Counted from the first letter of the stretch, positions 45,473 through 53,760 are shown. The stretch: 64,000 bases of DNA from an uncultured Bacteroidota bacterium (GCA_902786595.1 CADADB010000004.1:62001-126000), one strand, 5' to 3'. A program made the numbers and translations. Notes: generated from the sequence alone by a model not told the origin.

Positions 45473-45510
45473 CGCCCTCAAAAATTGTATTCACAAAAAA
45501 ATAGATAACG

Positions 45511-46464
45511 ATGAAGAAAATACTGGTCATTGGAGCATGCGGACAGATTGGTTCCGAGTTAACCCCCGCATTGCGTGCAGTTTATGGAACGGACAACGTG
45601 GTTGCCGCCGATATGGTTTACCCCCTGAAAGGCGATTTGGCCGACGCCGGTCCATCCTGCAAAATTGACGCCACCAACGCGCAAGACATCGCCGACGCGG
45701 TGAAAAAATACAACATCGACGCGATTTACAATCTCGCCGCCATCCTCTCCGCAAAGGCAGAGGCCAACCCGATGTTGGGCTGGAACGTAGGCGTGGGCGC
45801 GCTCATCAACTGTCTGGAAGTTTCCCGCGAAATGGGTTGCTCCCTCTTTACCCCCAGCTCCATCGGCGCTTTCGGTCCCGATACGCCGCAAGACATGACC
45901 CCACAGGACACCATCCAACGTCCTAAGACGATCTACGGTGTCACCAAGGTCACTGGTGAGCTGCTCAGTGACTACTATTTCAAACGCTTCGGCGTGGATA
46001 CCCGTTCGGTGCGTTTCCCCGGCCTCATCTCCAACGTGACGCTCCCCGGCGGCGGCACCACCGACTACGCTGTGGAAATCTACTACGCCGCCGTGAAGGG
46101 CGAGAAATTCATCTGCCCCATCGCGAAAGGCACCTTCATGGACATGATGTACATGCCCGATGCTCTGAAAGCCGCCATGGACCTCATGGAAGCCGATCCG
46201 AGCAAGTTGGTTCACCGTAACTCCTTCAACATCACGGCTATGAGCTTCGAACCGGAAATGATTTTCAACGAAATCAAGAAGCATATTCCCGACTTCCAGA
46301 TGGAGTACCAATACGACGAGCTGCGCCAGACCATCGCCGACTCCTGGCCGAACCAGATGGACGACCACTGCGCCCGCGAGGAATGGGGCTTCAAACCGCA
46401 ATATGACCTCGCCTCTATGACCGTTGATATGATCAAGGTACTCAAGGCTAAATATCAGAAATAG
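45511..46464 (+). CDS. Epimerase-type L-threonine 3-dehydrogenase
   Basis: A 317-residue short-chain (extended SDR) enzyme. The NAD-binding motif is ILVIGACGQIGSEL (GxxGxxG), the active motif is SSIGAFG with YGVTKVTGE (YxxxK near residues 150-154). The sequence resembles the UDP-galactose-4-epimerase-like threonine dehydrogenases, which turn L-threonine into 2-amino-3-oxobutyrate. The partner ligase gene (kbl) is not next to it. kamA follows after 32 bases, so both may form an amino-acid catabolic pair. Other epimerase-family activities cannot be excluded. Confidence 0.82.
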   Translation: MKKILVIGACGQIGSELTPALRAVYGTDNVVAADMVYPLKGDLADAGPSCKIDATNAQDIADAVKKYNIDAIYNLAAILSAKAEANPMLGWNVGVGALINCLEVSREMGCSLFTPSSIGAFGPDTPQDMTPQDTIQRPKTIYGVTKVTGELLSDYYFKRFGVDTRSVRFPGLISNVTLPGGGTTDYAVEIYYAAVKGEKFICPIAKGTFMDMMYMPDALKAAMDLMEADPSKLVHRNSFNITAMSFEPEMIFNEIKKHIPDFQMEYQYDELRQTIADSWPNQMDDHCAREEWGFKPQYDLASMTVDMIKVLKAKYQK

Positions 46465-46496
46465 AAATTTTTAGGTAAAATCAATTCATTATCAAT

Positions 46497-47735
46497 ATGG
46501 CAAGCAGAAGAAAAGAACTTTTCCCCAACGTTACCGACGCTGAATGGAACGATTGGAGATGGCAAGTCCGCAACAGAGTGGAAACACTCGAAGAACTGAA
46601 GAAATACATCGAGTTGACCCCGGCTGAGGAAGAGGGCGTGAAGAAGTCCCTCGCCACCCTCCGTATGGCTATCACCCCGTATTATCTGAGTCTTATCGAC
46701 CCGAACAATCCGAAGTGCCCGATCCGCCGCCAGGCCATCCCGACTGCCGCCGAGGTGCACCAGTCGCCGGCCGACCTGCTCGACCCGCTGCACGAGGATG
46801 AGGACTCCCCGGTTCCCGGCCTCACCCACCGCTATCCAGACAGAGTGCTGTTCCTCATCACCGACATGTGCTCGATGTACTGCCGTCACTGCACCCGCAG
46901 ACGTTTCGCTGGCCAGCACGACTGCGAATCCACGCAGGACCGCATCCAGGCCGCCATCGACTACATCGCCCGCACCCCGCAAGTGCGCGACGTCCTGCTT
47001 TCCGGCGGTGACGCTTTGATGGTGGGCGACAAGATGCTCGAATCCATCATCCAACGCCTGCGCGCCATCCCGCATGTGGAGATCATCCGTCTCGGCTCCC
47101 GTACCCCTGTGGTCTGCCCGCAGCGCATCACCGACGACCTCGTCAACATGCTCAAGAAATACCACCCGATTTGGCTCAACACCCACTTCAACCACCCGAA
47201 CGAGGTGACCGAAGAGGCGATGGCCGCTTGCGCCAAACTGGCCGATGCCGGTGTGCCGCTCGGCAACCAAACCGTGCTGTTGCGCGGCGTGAACGACGAC
47301 ACCGAAATCATGAAGCAGCTCGTGCACGACCTCGTGCGCATGCGCGTACGTCCGTACTACATCTACCAATGCGACCTCTCCATGGGTCTGGAGCATTTCC
47401 GCACGCCCGTCTCCAAGGGTATCGAGATCATCGAGAACCTGCGCGGACACACCTCCGGCTACTGCGTGCCGACCTTCGTGGTGGACGCTCCTGGCGGTGG
47501 CGGCAAGATTCCCGTGATGCCTCAGTACGTCATCTCCCAGAGCCCGCACAAGGTAATCCTGCGCAACTACGAAGGCGTCATCACCACCTACACCGAGCCT
47601 GAGGACTATCAGGAGAACACCTGCAGCCCGCTGCCCGACAAGAAGCACGTCGAAGGCGTGGCCTCCCTTCTCCACGGCGAACAGATGGCGTTGGAGCCCA
47701 ACGAGCTGGCGAGAAAGAAACGCCACAAAAAATAA
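46497..47735 (+). CDS. kamA: Lysine 2,3-aminomutase (radical SAM)
   Basis: A 412-residue radical SAM, PLP-dependent mutase that makes L-beta-lysine, the first step of lysine fermentation. The cluster motif is DMCSMYCRHCTRRRF (CxxxCxxC, about residues 125-132), followed by VRDVLLSGGDALMVGDKMLE and LRGHTSGYCVPTFVVDAPGGGGKIP split at the PLP-lysine region. The length matches clostridial KamA. Glutamate 2,3-aminomutase is a close relative and cannot be ruled out. No other lysine fermentation gene (kamD/E, kce, kdd) lies in the window. It ends at a palindrome and a terminator. Confidence 0.88.
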   Translation: MASRRKELFPNVTDAEWNDWRWQVRNRVETLEELKKYIELTPAEEEGVKKSLATLRMAITPYYLSLIDPNNPKCPIRRQAIPTAAEVHQSPADLLDPLHEDEDSPVPGLTHRYPDRVLFLITDMCSMYCRHCTRRRFAGQHDCESTQDRIQAAIDYIARTPQVRDVLLSGGDALMVGDKMLESIIQRLRAIPHVEIIRLGSRTPVVCPQRITDDLVNMLKKYHPIWLNTHFNHPNEVTEEAMAACAKLADAGVPLGNQTVLLRGVNDDTEIMKQLVHDLVRMRVRPYYIYQCDLSMGLEHFRTPVSKGIEIIENLRGHTSGYCVPTFVVDAPGGGGKIPVMPQYVISQSPHKVILRNYEGVITTYTEPEDYQENTCSPLPDKKHVEGVASLLHGEQMALEPNELARKKRHKK

Positions 47736-47750
47736 AAAACATCCGGCATG

Positions 47751-47778
47751 GTAGAGACGCAAATTTTTGCGTCTCTAC
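47751..47778. repeat. Palindromic element, copy 5
   Basis: GTAGAGACGCAAA (47751-47763) pairs with TTTGCGTCTCTAC (47766-47778) around TT: a perfect 28-base palindrome, 16 bases after the kamA stop. Confidence 0.92.
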
Positions 47779-47789
47779 AGAGACCAAAC

Positions 47790-47825
47790 GAGGTACGGTA
47801 ACGAATTGCCGTACCTCATTTTTTT
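47790..47825 (+). terminator. Terminator after kamA
   Basis: GAGGTACGG (47790-47798) pairs perfectly with CCGTACCTC (47809-47817); the next bases are A and seven T. Confidence 0.92.
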
Positions 47826-47886
47826 AGTACACGGGCTAAGAATCTGACACCCTTGCCGTATGGTTTGGTGGTTTTCCAAAAGAAAT

Positions 47887-48891
47887 TTATTTCATCTGGA
47901 ATGTCACCGGAATCTGCGAAAAGGATCTGACAGGCACACCTTTATTCCTTGCGGGGATCCACTTTGGCATAGAAGAGATGACTCGTAAGACCTCTTCGTC
48001 GCACGGAGGGAACAATGGGGTTTTGATTGTCGCATTGCTGATGCTCCCGTCTCTCTCTACCACAAACTCCACCACAACAGTCCCGCTCACGCCGTGTGCC
48101 TTTGCCACTTCCGGGTACTTCACTTCTTTGGCCAGATAGGCATTCAATACTTCCTGTCCACCTGGAAATTCGGGCATCTGTTCCGCAAAATCAACAAGAT
48201 TTTCATCATCGTCAGCTGTTTCCTCTGTTTCTTCATCACGAATGACAACCGTAAAGCCTTTCAGTACGCGCGTGCCCACAACTGATGCGACTACCACATT
48301 GTCAAAAACGACCGTGGAATGTCCCGGCAAATCACGGATAAGTGCTTGCAATTTTTCCGTCAGCATATCGCCATAACAGACCTCATTGGCAACCACTTTC
48401 CCGTCACGTATCACGATTGCGCGGAAATTGAGGACTTCCCATTTGATGTCATACGGAAAATTCTCCTCCATTGTCGCCCGAATTTTCGGGTAAAACAAAA
48501 GATCGCCACGATTTTGATAGCCGCATCTCACACGGGGGCCAAGAACGAGATGTGGATCGGGTACTTTATAAACAAAAAAGGAGGAACTTCCTATCTCCGT
48601 CTCTGTTTTCGAAGACTTTTTCATTACGGAAATCCTGACCTTCTTGCCAACCATCGAATCAGGAACGGTCAAGTAGGAGTCTTTGATAACGCCATGGGAT
48701 GTGGCAAGCGAAACATCCTTAGGTTCACCATCAGTTATGATGTTTAAAGGCACAGGGATTCCAGCATAGACGCCCGTTTGCTTCTTAGTCTGAACAAACC
48801 CATAATGCTGGGCCTCGGCAGATCCGAATCCGAGCATAACGATAAATGAAATCAAAAAAAAGGTCACAAACGGGATAGCATTTTTTCTCAT
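47887..48891 (-). CDS. Exported GldM-C-like/TonB C-terminal chimera
   Basis: A 334-residue protein. The start at 48891 gives the signal or anchor segment IPFVTFFLISFIVMLGFGSAEA; a reading from 48972 would add a non-exported head. Residues about 30-110 look like the last Ig-like domain of the T9SS protein GldM (GVYAGIPVPLNIITDGEPKD, VRISVMKKSS, FFVYKVPDPHLVLG). The C-terminal 100 residues are a TonB domain (MPEFPGGQEVLNAYLAKEVKYPEVAKAHGVSGTVVVEFV over two strands). This joins a secretion-motor-like module to an energy-coupling module. Function unknown. Confidence 0.75.
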   Translation of the reverse strand: MRKNAIPFVTFFLISFIVMLGFGSAEAQHYGFVQTKKQTGVYAGIPVPLNIITDGEPKDVSLATSHGVIKDSYLTVPDSMVGKKVRISVMKKSSKTETEIGSSSFFVYKVPDPHLVLGPRVRCGYQNRGDLLFYPKIRATMEENFPYDIKWEVLNFRAIVIRDGKVVANEVCYGDMLTEKLQALIRDLPGHSTVVFDNVVVASVVGTRVLKGFTVVIRDEETEETADDDENLVDFAEQMPEFPGGQEVLNAYLAKEVKYPEVAKAHGVSGTVVVEFVVERDGSISNATIKTPLFPPCDEEVLRVISSMPKWIPARNKGVPVRSFSQIPVTFQMK

Positions 48892-49180
48892 AAAAGTCCT
48901 CTTGTCTATTTTTACAATTTTTACGATGGTCTCCAAAACATTCTTTTTCGTATTGCCGTTACCATAATGCAAAGTTCGTAAAACACTATGGCAGAACAGC
49001 GCTGCAAAAATAACAAAATATTAATTGTATGCATCCGCACAGATATATCCGCGATTTTCGCGTATCCAGAGAAAAAAATGTTCACTGATCACTTTCACAT
49101 TTCACTAAAAAATGCAAATATGATTTTTTTGTCAACCCATTAGTTGACATTTTTTGTATTTTTGCACGTTCGTTATTATA

Positions 49181-49747
49181 GTGACTGTTTTGAAACAAAG
49201 TGCAGGGCAATATATCAGCAAATTGATGGTTAGAGACCATTACAACCAGTCGGCGTTGGCAAGGGAATTGGGTATCTCACGTCAGATGCTGAGCTATATT
49301 GTGCTTGACCAAAGAGAAATAACGCTTCCATTGTCCCTGAAAATCGAATCTCTGTTTGCTCTTCCCGAAGGCAAAATCCTGAAAATCCAGAACGAATACA
49401 AAATCCGGCAATACAAGGAGAGTCTCAGACGAGAGTTGTTCGAGAGACTGGAGCAGGCACACGCTTTCTGGTCTTACGACAATGTCACGGCAAACAATCT
49501 GCCTGATGAATTGCTTATCGAAAAAGTGTTTGTGCATCTCGACATGGATGATATCGCAAAGTTATTCGAACTTTTCCCTAAAAAATACATTCAAAAAGTA
49601 TGGCGTGAGAATATGGCCGTCCAAGGGGAGTACCTTTTCGACCTGAATGTGATGATCGCGCTCGTCTTCTTCCACATCAAAAAACCTGAAGCGTTCCTCC
49701 AACGCCAGGAAATGTCACATCTGAAAAAAATAACTCACTATGCGTAA
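49181..49747 (+). CDS. HTH protein with DUF6922-like C-terminus (putative antitoxin/regulator)
   Basis: A 188-residue protein. Residues about 8-70 are a Cro/CI-type helix-turn-helix (YNQSALARELGISRQMLSYIVLDQREITLP split at the turn). Residues about 110-180 (NLPDELLIEKVFVHLDMDDIAKLFELF, then YIQKVWRENM) resemble DUF6922, which often precedes AbiEii-type nucleotidyltransferase genes. The GTG at 49181 is chosen as start because the -7 box TATTTTTG at 49157-49164 lies just before it. It overlaps the next gene by 8 bases, so the two are translated together. Confidence 0.72.
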   Translation: MTVLKQSAGQYISKLMVRDHYNQSALARELGISRQMLSYIVLDQREITLPLSLKIESLFALPEGKILKIQNEYKIRQYKESLRRELFERLEQAHAFWSYDNVTANNLPDELLIEKVFVHLDMDDIAKLFELFPKKYIQKVWRENMAVQGEYLFDLNVMIALVFFHIKKPEAFLQRQEMSHLKKITHYA

Positions 49748-50384
49748 AGGATTAACCCCGAACATTGAAGCCATCATCGACAACATGTCACAACTGGAAT
49801 GTATCAAACCCTACACTTTGTGCGGCGGTACGGCTTTAGCCATACAGCTGGGCCACCGAATGAGTGAGGATTTGGATTTTATGCTGTGGCGAATCTCCAA
49901 AGCGGAGAAGCCCGAGGTGGACTGGCCTACGATTGAGAAAGAGATCCAAGAAAAGGTTGGCGAAATACAACATCGTGACATCCTCGGTTTTGACCAAGTC
50001 GCTTTTGTGGTCAATGGGGTGAAACTCTCTTTTTTTGTAAGCAACAATTATTCCCCTGTCAACCAAAGAATTGAATATCAAGGAAATATATATTTAGCCG
50101 ATATCGCTTCTATACTTGCCATGAAGCTGGAGGTGATGCTGCGCAGGCTTAAATACAGAGACTACTATGATATTTACTCTATTGTGAAAGCCGGGCACTC
50201 CCTACGTGACGGTATCGAAGCGGCTGTGAATTATTCCGGACATAAACTCTCTTCCAAGTCCTTGATGATAATGCTCTCGACCAACCGGATTCCTTTTGAC
50301 AACGGCTTCTCGCAAATGAGTCCGATATATGATGTCTCTACAGAGTCGATGCGTGAATTTCTGGTACAACATTTTAACGGGTGA
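49740..50384 (+). CDS. AbiEii/AbiGii-type nucleotidyltransferase toxin
   Basis: A 214-residue protein with the AbiEii motif YTLCGGTALAIQLGHRMSEDLDFMLW (GGTxL...GxRxSxDxDF, about residues 26-52), and DIASILAMKLEVMLRRLKYRDYYDIYSI, the second conserved block. AbiEii is the toxin of type IV toxin-antitoxin and phage abortive-infection systems and transfers nucleotides. Here the partner has an HTH plus a DUF6922-like part instead of the classical AbiEi. The genes overlap by 8 bases. Confidence 0.85.
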   Translation: MRKGLTPNIEAIIDNMSQLECIKPYTLCGGTALAIQLGHRMSEDLDFMLWRISKAEKPEVDWPTIEKEIQEKVGEIQHRDILGFDQVAFVVNGVKLSFFVSNNYSPVNQRIEYQGNIYLADIASILAMKLEVMLRRLKYRDYYDIYSIVKAGHSLRDGIEAAVNYSGHKLSSKSLMIMLSTNRIPFDNGFSQMSPIYDVSTESMREFLVQHFNG

Positions 50385-50415
50385 GGATCTAAACCAACCG
50401 ACTTAAACCATCGTC

Positions 50416-50697
50416 ATGAGCAAGAAGGAATTTATCTGTCCCGTTTGCGGATATGATCGTTTACCGGAGCCTCCGCACGACGAGCAAGGTTGCCCGACAT
50501 ACGTTATTTGTCCGTGCTGCGGTTTCGAGTTCGGTTTCGACGACGATTCTGAAGGACACACCTATTCCACCTACCGGCAACATTGGATTGACCAAGGTTT
50601 TCCATTTTTCAATGCCAAGAAACGGCCTGCCAACTGGAATATTCGCACGATGAAACGGCAGCTGGAGAACACCGAGAACGGAAATCTCCATAATTGA
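50416..50697 (+). CDS. Small zinc-ribbon (CPCC-type) protein
   Basis: A 93-residue protein with two CxxC pairs: FICPVCGYDRLPEPP and YVICPCCGFEFGFDDD. It resembles the cysteine-rich CPCC family. The rest (TYSTYRQHWIDQGFPFF) is conserved-looking but of unknown function. It starts 32 bases after the AbiEii-like gene on the same strand and might belong to that operon; nothing proves it. A large palindrome follows. Confidence 0.7.
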   Translation: MSKKEFICPVCGYDRLPEPPHDEQGCPTYVICPCCGFEFGFDDDSEGHTYSTYRQHWIDQGFPFFNAKKRPANWNIRTMKRQLENTENGNLHN

Positions 50698-50731
50698 CAA
50701 GCGGCATCCATATAATCTGCGGCAACCTGAT

Positions 50732-50792
50732 CTCCGCGAATCGCGCGGATCACGAGGAAAAATTTTACGTGAGATCCGCGCGATACGCGGAG
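50732..50792. repeat. Long GC-rich palindrome, 20-base arms
   Basis: CTCCGCGAATCGCGCGGATC (50732-50751) is the reverse complement, with one mismatch, of the stretch at 50773-50792. The loop is 21 bases and AT-rich. It lies between convergent genes and may work as a two-way terminator, but it lacks a clear T-run. Confidence 0.85.
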
Positions 50793-50797
50793 ATATC

Positions 50798-50826
50798 ATC
50801 CGTGGAGACATCATCCGTGGAAATCA
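50798..50826. repeat. ATCCGTGGAGACAT direct repeats (left flank of the GxxExxY gene)
   Basis: ATCCGTGGAGACATC at 50798-50812 is followed at once by a second, partial copy (ATCCGTGGAAATCAC). The same 14-mer occurs at 51299-51312 on the other side of the gene, in the same orientation. Confidence 0.75.
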
Positions 50827-51216
50827 CGTCCTGCTCCTCAGTACTTTATAGCCGTCTTTGAAATCCCCCACGTCAAAATTAATGAGCAACCCGGTCGATT
50901 TGCCCAACAACTTCATGTAGGTTCTTGTTTGTTTGAAATGCACAGGCATCAAGCGCTCAACAGCTTTCAGCTCAACCAAAACGGAATCTTCCACCAATAA
51001 ATCAACCCGAAGGTCATCGGAAACGCAACATCCTTTGTACATCACAGGCACTGGCACTTGAGTCTTTACCGACAACCCCCTCAACCTCAGCTCGTGAATC
51101 ATGGCTTTCCCATAAACACTTTCCAGAAGGCCTGGACCAAGATGGTTGTACACCTCCATGGAACCACCAATAATTTCGTAAATCACTTCGTCTTCAAAAA
51201 ATATTTTATTTGTCAT
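50824..51216 (-). CDS. GxxExxY protein (PD-(D/E)XK-like fold)
   Basis: A 130-residue protein named after its motif, here HLGPGLLESVYGKAM (G-x-x-E-x-x-Y). DDLRVDLLVEDSVLVELKAVERL holds the D...ExK-like nuclease core, and FKQTRTYMKLLG follows. The function of the family is not known; a nuclease-like fold has been proposed. These genes are often found as isolated, strain-specific insertions. Here short direct repeats flank it, and a 61-base palindrome lies on its 3' side. Confidence 0.85.
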   Translation of the reverse strand: MTNKIFFEDEVIYEIIGGSMEVYNHLGPGLLESVYGKAMIHELRLRGLSVKTQVPVPVMYKGCCVSDDLRVDLLVEDSVLVELKAVERLMPVHFKQTRTYMKLLGKSTGLLINFDVGDFKDGYKVLRSRT

Positions 51217-51298
51217 ATTTTAATATTTTGTAAAATATCACAACGAAACAATTTTACGATTATTGTGTGCTCCGAAAAAAACCGTGCAACACCACGTA

Positions 51299-51312
51299 AT
51301 CCGTGGAGACAT
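51299..51312. repeat. ATCCGTGGAGACAT direct repeat (right flank of the GxxExxY gene)
   Basis: Exact 14-base copy of 50798-50811. AATTTTACG also occurs on both sides (50761 and 51250), 37 and 49 bases before the 14-mer. Confidence 0.75.
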
Positions 51313-51319
51313 ATCGTGG

Positions 51320-53548
51320 CTACCTCCGCTCCCCCTGGCCCTGACCGGCCTGCGAACCCTCCAACTCCATCTTACCGAACTTGAACGACAGCCCGAACCG
51401 CACCGTCCGCGCCCGATAGCTCACACGCGTGGAGTCGCTGTAACTGTAATACGGATTGGCGCTTACGGTCGCGCTGCGGTTCCAGTCGAAGAGGTCGTCC
51501 ACGTTCACCCACACCGCGATGCGCCGCTTCCAGAACTCTGCCCGCAACCCGAGGTCGATGCTGTAGCTCGGCCGAACCGTGGTGAACAGGAACACGTTCT
51601 GCGACTGATAGTTGGCGGCGGCGTTCACCTCCAACACCTTCCACAGCTTCGCCCAAAAGTTCAGCCGGAAACTGTACCCCAAATTCTCCGTCTCGTAGGG
51701 CTGATCCTCGTCGCGGAACTGGAACGCCGACTTTGTGTAATAGACATTGCCGTAAAAACGGATGTTCATAAAGCTCTTGAGCTGGTACGTAACATTCACC
51801 TCCGCACCCGTGTTCAGGGTCTTGCCCGCGTTGATAGGCTGCGAAAAATAGACCATCCTTCCGAAAAAAGGATCGTAACAGACATCCGCAAGGCTGGAAA
51901 ACTCGTCTTTCGTGTTCTTGAACCACGCATTGACGCCTACGTTGCCGAACTTGTTGATATACTTCGTCCAGCCCGCCTCCACGGAGTTGGTGAACGCCTG
52001 CCGCAAGTCGGGGTTTCCCGTACTGAAGCTGTCCTCCCCGTATCTGTGGTAAGTGGTCAGGTCGGAGGACTGCGGGTTGTTCACCCGCCGCGTGTAGCTC
52101 AGCTTGAAATTGTGCATGTTTTTCGTGCGGTAGCTCAGGTGTATCGACGGGAAAAGCCCCCAATAGAGTTTCCGTACGTTATCGGCAGGGGAATCGGGAT
52201 AGTCTAAGTTCAACGACAGCAGCTCAGAGCGCAGACCGCCCTTCAGCGTGAAGCCGCCGAAACGGTGCTGCACGGTAACGTACGCATCGAAATCCCCGTC
52301 CTGACCGCGCGAATTCATCGAACGCACCGCGTCATGCACATAGTAACGTCCCAAATCGGCCACCGCCAACGTGTCCGTCATCCATAGCTGTTTGTAGTGC
52401 ACATAGCTTCCCGAAACACCCGTTTCCACCTCACCGTTCTGATGATATGGGATCGTGTAATCGACCGAAACATTTCCTCTATGATACTGGTAATCATTTG
52501 TTTGCAGCCAGTTACGGTCCGAAAGCCTTGGTGAAAGATAGTCGCGTTGGAGATCACCGCTCAAACGGTAGCCCTGCCCCGCATACGTGGCTGAAGCACT
52601 CAACTTATGCCCTTGGTTGTTGAATTTATGCTCATACCAAAGTCCCACGTAGCCCGACAAAATCCCGGATCTGTTGTGCACCGTATTATGATATGAATAA
52701 TCCCCGGGATTGTAGAGATACTCCGTCCAAGAAGTGGTGTCCACAGCGTTATAATGCGTCAGTTGCGGATAAAAACCGCCGTAAAAATAGACCGTGTTCG
52801 TGGTATCCGGTGTCCAAGAGGCGTTGAGGAACAACCCGGTCTGGTCTTCTCGAAACCGTCTGATAGAATGCGAGGAATCTGTGGAAGAAAGCCTTCCCGA
52901 ATCGTCGTAAATGGCTGATTCTGAAAGTCTGTCGTGCAGGGAAGTGCTATACCAATATTGCAGATAGGTGCTGATGGTGAACTTTTTGTTGGCATAAACA
53001 TAGGAGAGGAAGGGAATGGCCTCGGGCGCGGAGGATCCCTTCGCCCCGAAGCTCAGGAAGCTGTTTTTCCTGATGTCGGAAACGGTGACGATGTTGATGA
53101 TGCCGCCCGCACCCTGCGCACTGTACCGCGCCGAGGGGTTAGTGATGACCTCAATCTTCTCGATGTCACTGGCCGGCATCTGCTGCAGAAGGATTTTGAG
53201 GGCTTCGGCGTTCATGTTGGCAGGTCGATTGTTAAGCCATATCTGTACCGATGAGACTCCGCGCAGGGTGATATTGCCCTCCACATCGACCTCCACGCCC
53301 GGCGCGTTCTGCAGCGCGTCCGCCCCCGTACCCGACTGAACCGCAGGGTCTTCCGAAACGTTGTACATCGTCTTTTCCCCATCGGTCATATAGACGGGCT
53401 TCTTCGCGGTGATGCCCACCTCGGGCAGTTCCGTGGTCTTCTTCGGGACAATCGTGTCCGACTTTGCGACTGAAACGGTATCGTTTTGCTGCGCGAACAC
53501 CCTTCCAGCCACCGCCATCATGAGGATGGCCACCATGATTCTTTTCAT
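51320..53548 (-). CDS. TonB-dependent outer-membrane receptor
   Basis: A 742-residue outer-membrane protein. Signal peptide MKRIMVAILMMAVAGRVFAQ, then a plug domain (VQSGTGADALQNAPGVEVDVEGNITLRGVSSVQIWLNNRP over several strands, and IEKIEVITNPSARYSAQGAGGIINIV), then a beta-barrel (about residues 190-742). It lacks the carboxypeptidase-like N-terminal domain of SusC-type receptors. The ligand is unknown. Its promoter is almost identical to that of blaI 3.8 kb away, so it is probably controlled by BlaI (see findings). Confidence 0.88.
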   Translation of the reverse strand: MKRIMVAILMMAVAGRVFAQQNDTVSVAKSDTIVPKKTTELPEVGITAKKPVYMTDGEKTMYNVSEDPAVQSGTGADALQNAPGVEVDVEGNITLRGVSSVQIWLNNRPANMNAEALKILLQQMPASDIEKIEVITNPSARYSAQGAGGIINIVTVSDIRKNSFLSFGAKGSSAPEAIPFLSYVYANKKFTISTYLQYWYSTSLHDRLSESAIYDDSGRLSSTDSSHSIRRFREDQTGLFLNASWTPDTTNTVYFYGGFYPQLTHYNAVDTTSWTEYLYNPGDYSYHNTVHNRSGILSGYVGLWYEHKFNNQGHKLSASATYAGQGYRLSGDLQRDYLSPRLSDRNWLQTNDYQYHRGNVSVDYTIPYHQNGEVETGVSGSYVHYKQLWMTDTLAVADLGRYYVHDAVRSMNSRGQDGDFDAYVTVQHRFGGFTLKGGLRSELLSLNLDYPDSPADNVRKLYWGLFPSIHLSYRTKNMHNFKLSYTRRVNNPQSSDLTTYHRYGEDSFSTGNPDLRQAFTNSVEAGWTKYINKFGNVGVNAWFKNTKDEFSSLADVCYDPFFGRMVYFSQPINAGKTLNTGAEVNVTYQLKSFMNIRFYGNVYYTKSAFQFRDEDQPYETENLGYSFRLNFWAKLWKVLEVNAAANYQSQNVFLFTTVRPSYSIDLGLRAEFWKRRIAVWVNVDDLFDWNRSATVSANPYYSYSDSTRVSYRARTVRFGLSFKFGKMELEGSQAGQGQGERR

Positions 53549-53580
53549 AATCCTTTGGTTTTAAGTTCATAATCAATTAC

Positions 53581-53629
53581 GCGGCAAAGATACAACTAAT
53601 TTTTTAATTATACAACTAAATAATTAGTT
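53581..53629 (-). promoter_or_regulatory. Promoter with BlaI-type operator, TonB-receptor gene
   Basis: On the minus strand the -7 box is TATCTTTG (53592-53585), and TTG 20 bases upstream (53615-53613) serves as -33. The inverted repeat ACTAA-N4-TTAGT (53615-53628) overlaps the -33 box. About 30 of 37 bases upstream of the -7 box match the blaI promoter at equal spacing. Confidence 0.75.
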
Positions 53630-53660
53630 TATGGTTATTTTATTGGTTTTAATTTTATTT

Positions 53661-53760
53661 AGGCGTTCCGGCGCGTAGGAAACGACGCTTCAATCCCTAA
53701 CGCACACCGTCAAGTGTGCAGACCCGCATTGTTGGTGTGTCCGGCGGCGTGTATGCGATT
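53661..53760. other. GC-rich island in an AT-rich 480-base gap
   Basis: The gap 53549-54028 holds the receptor promoter on its left, the HigBA promoters on its right, and in between this GC-rich stretch with the perfect hairpin GCACAC (53702-53707)/GTGTGC (53714-53719). No reading frame in it looks like a gene. It may be a dispersed repeat or the remains of an insertion. Confidence 0.45.

Noticed and set aside
47751-47778. Terminator of kamA formed by the palindrome
   Set aside because: No T-run follows; a proper terminator lies at 47790-47825.
51263-52207. Open frame of 314 codons on the plus strand opposite the TonB receptor gene
   Set aside because: Shadow frame with abnormal Arg/Pro/His content.
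53696-53710. Remnant CRISPR repeat (GGGATTGAAGC-like on the minus strand)
   Set aside because: Single copy without spacer or leader.
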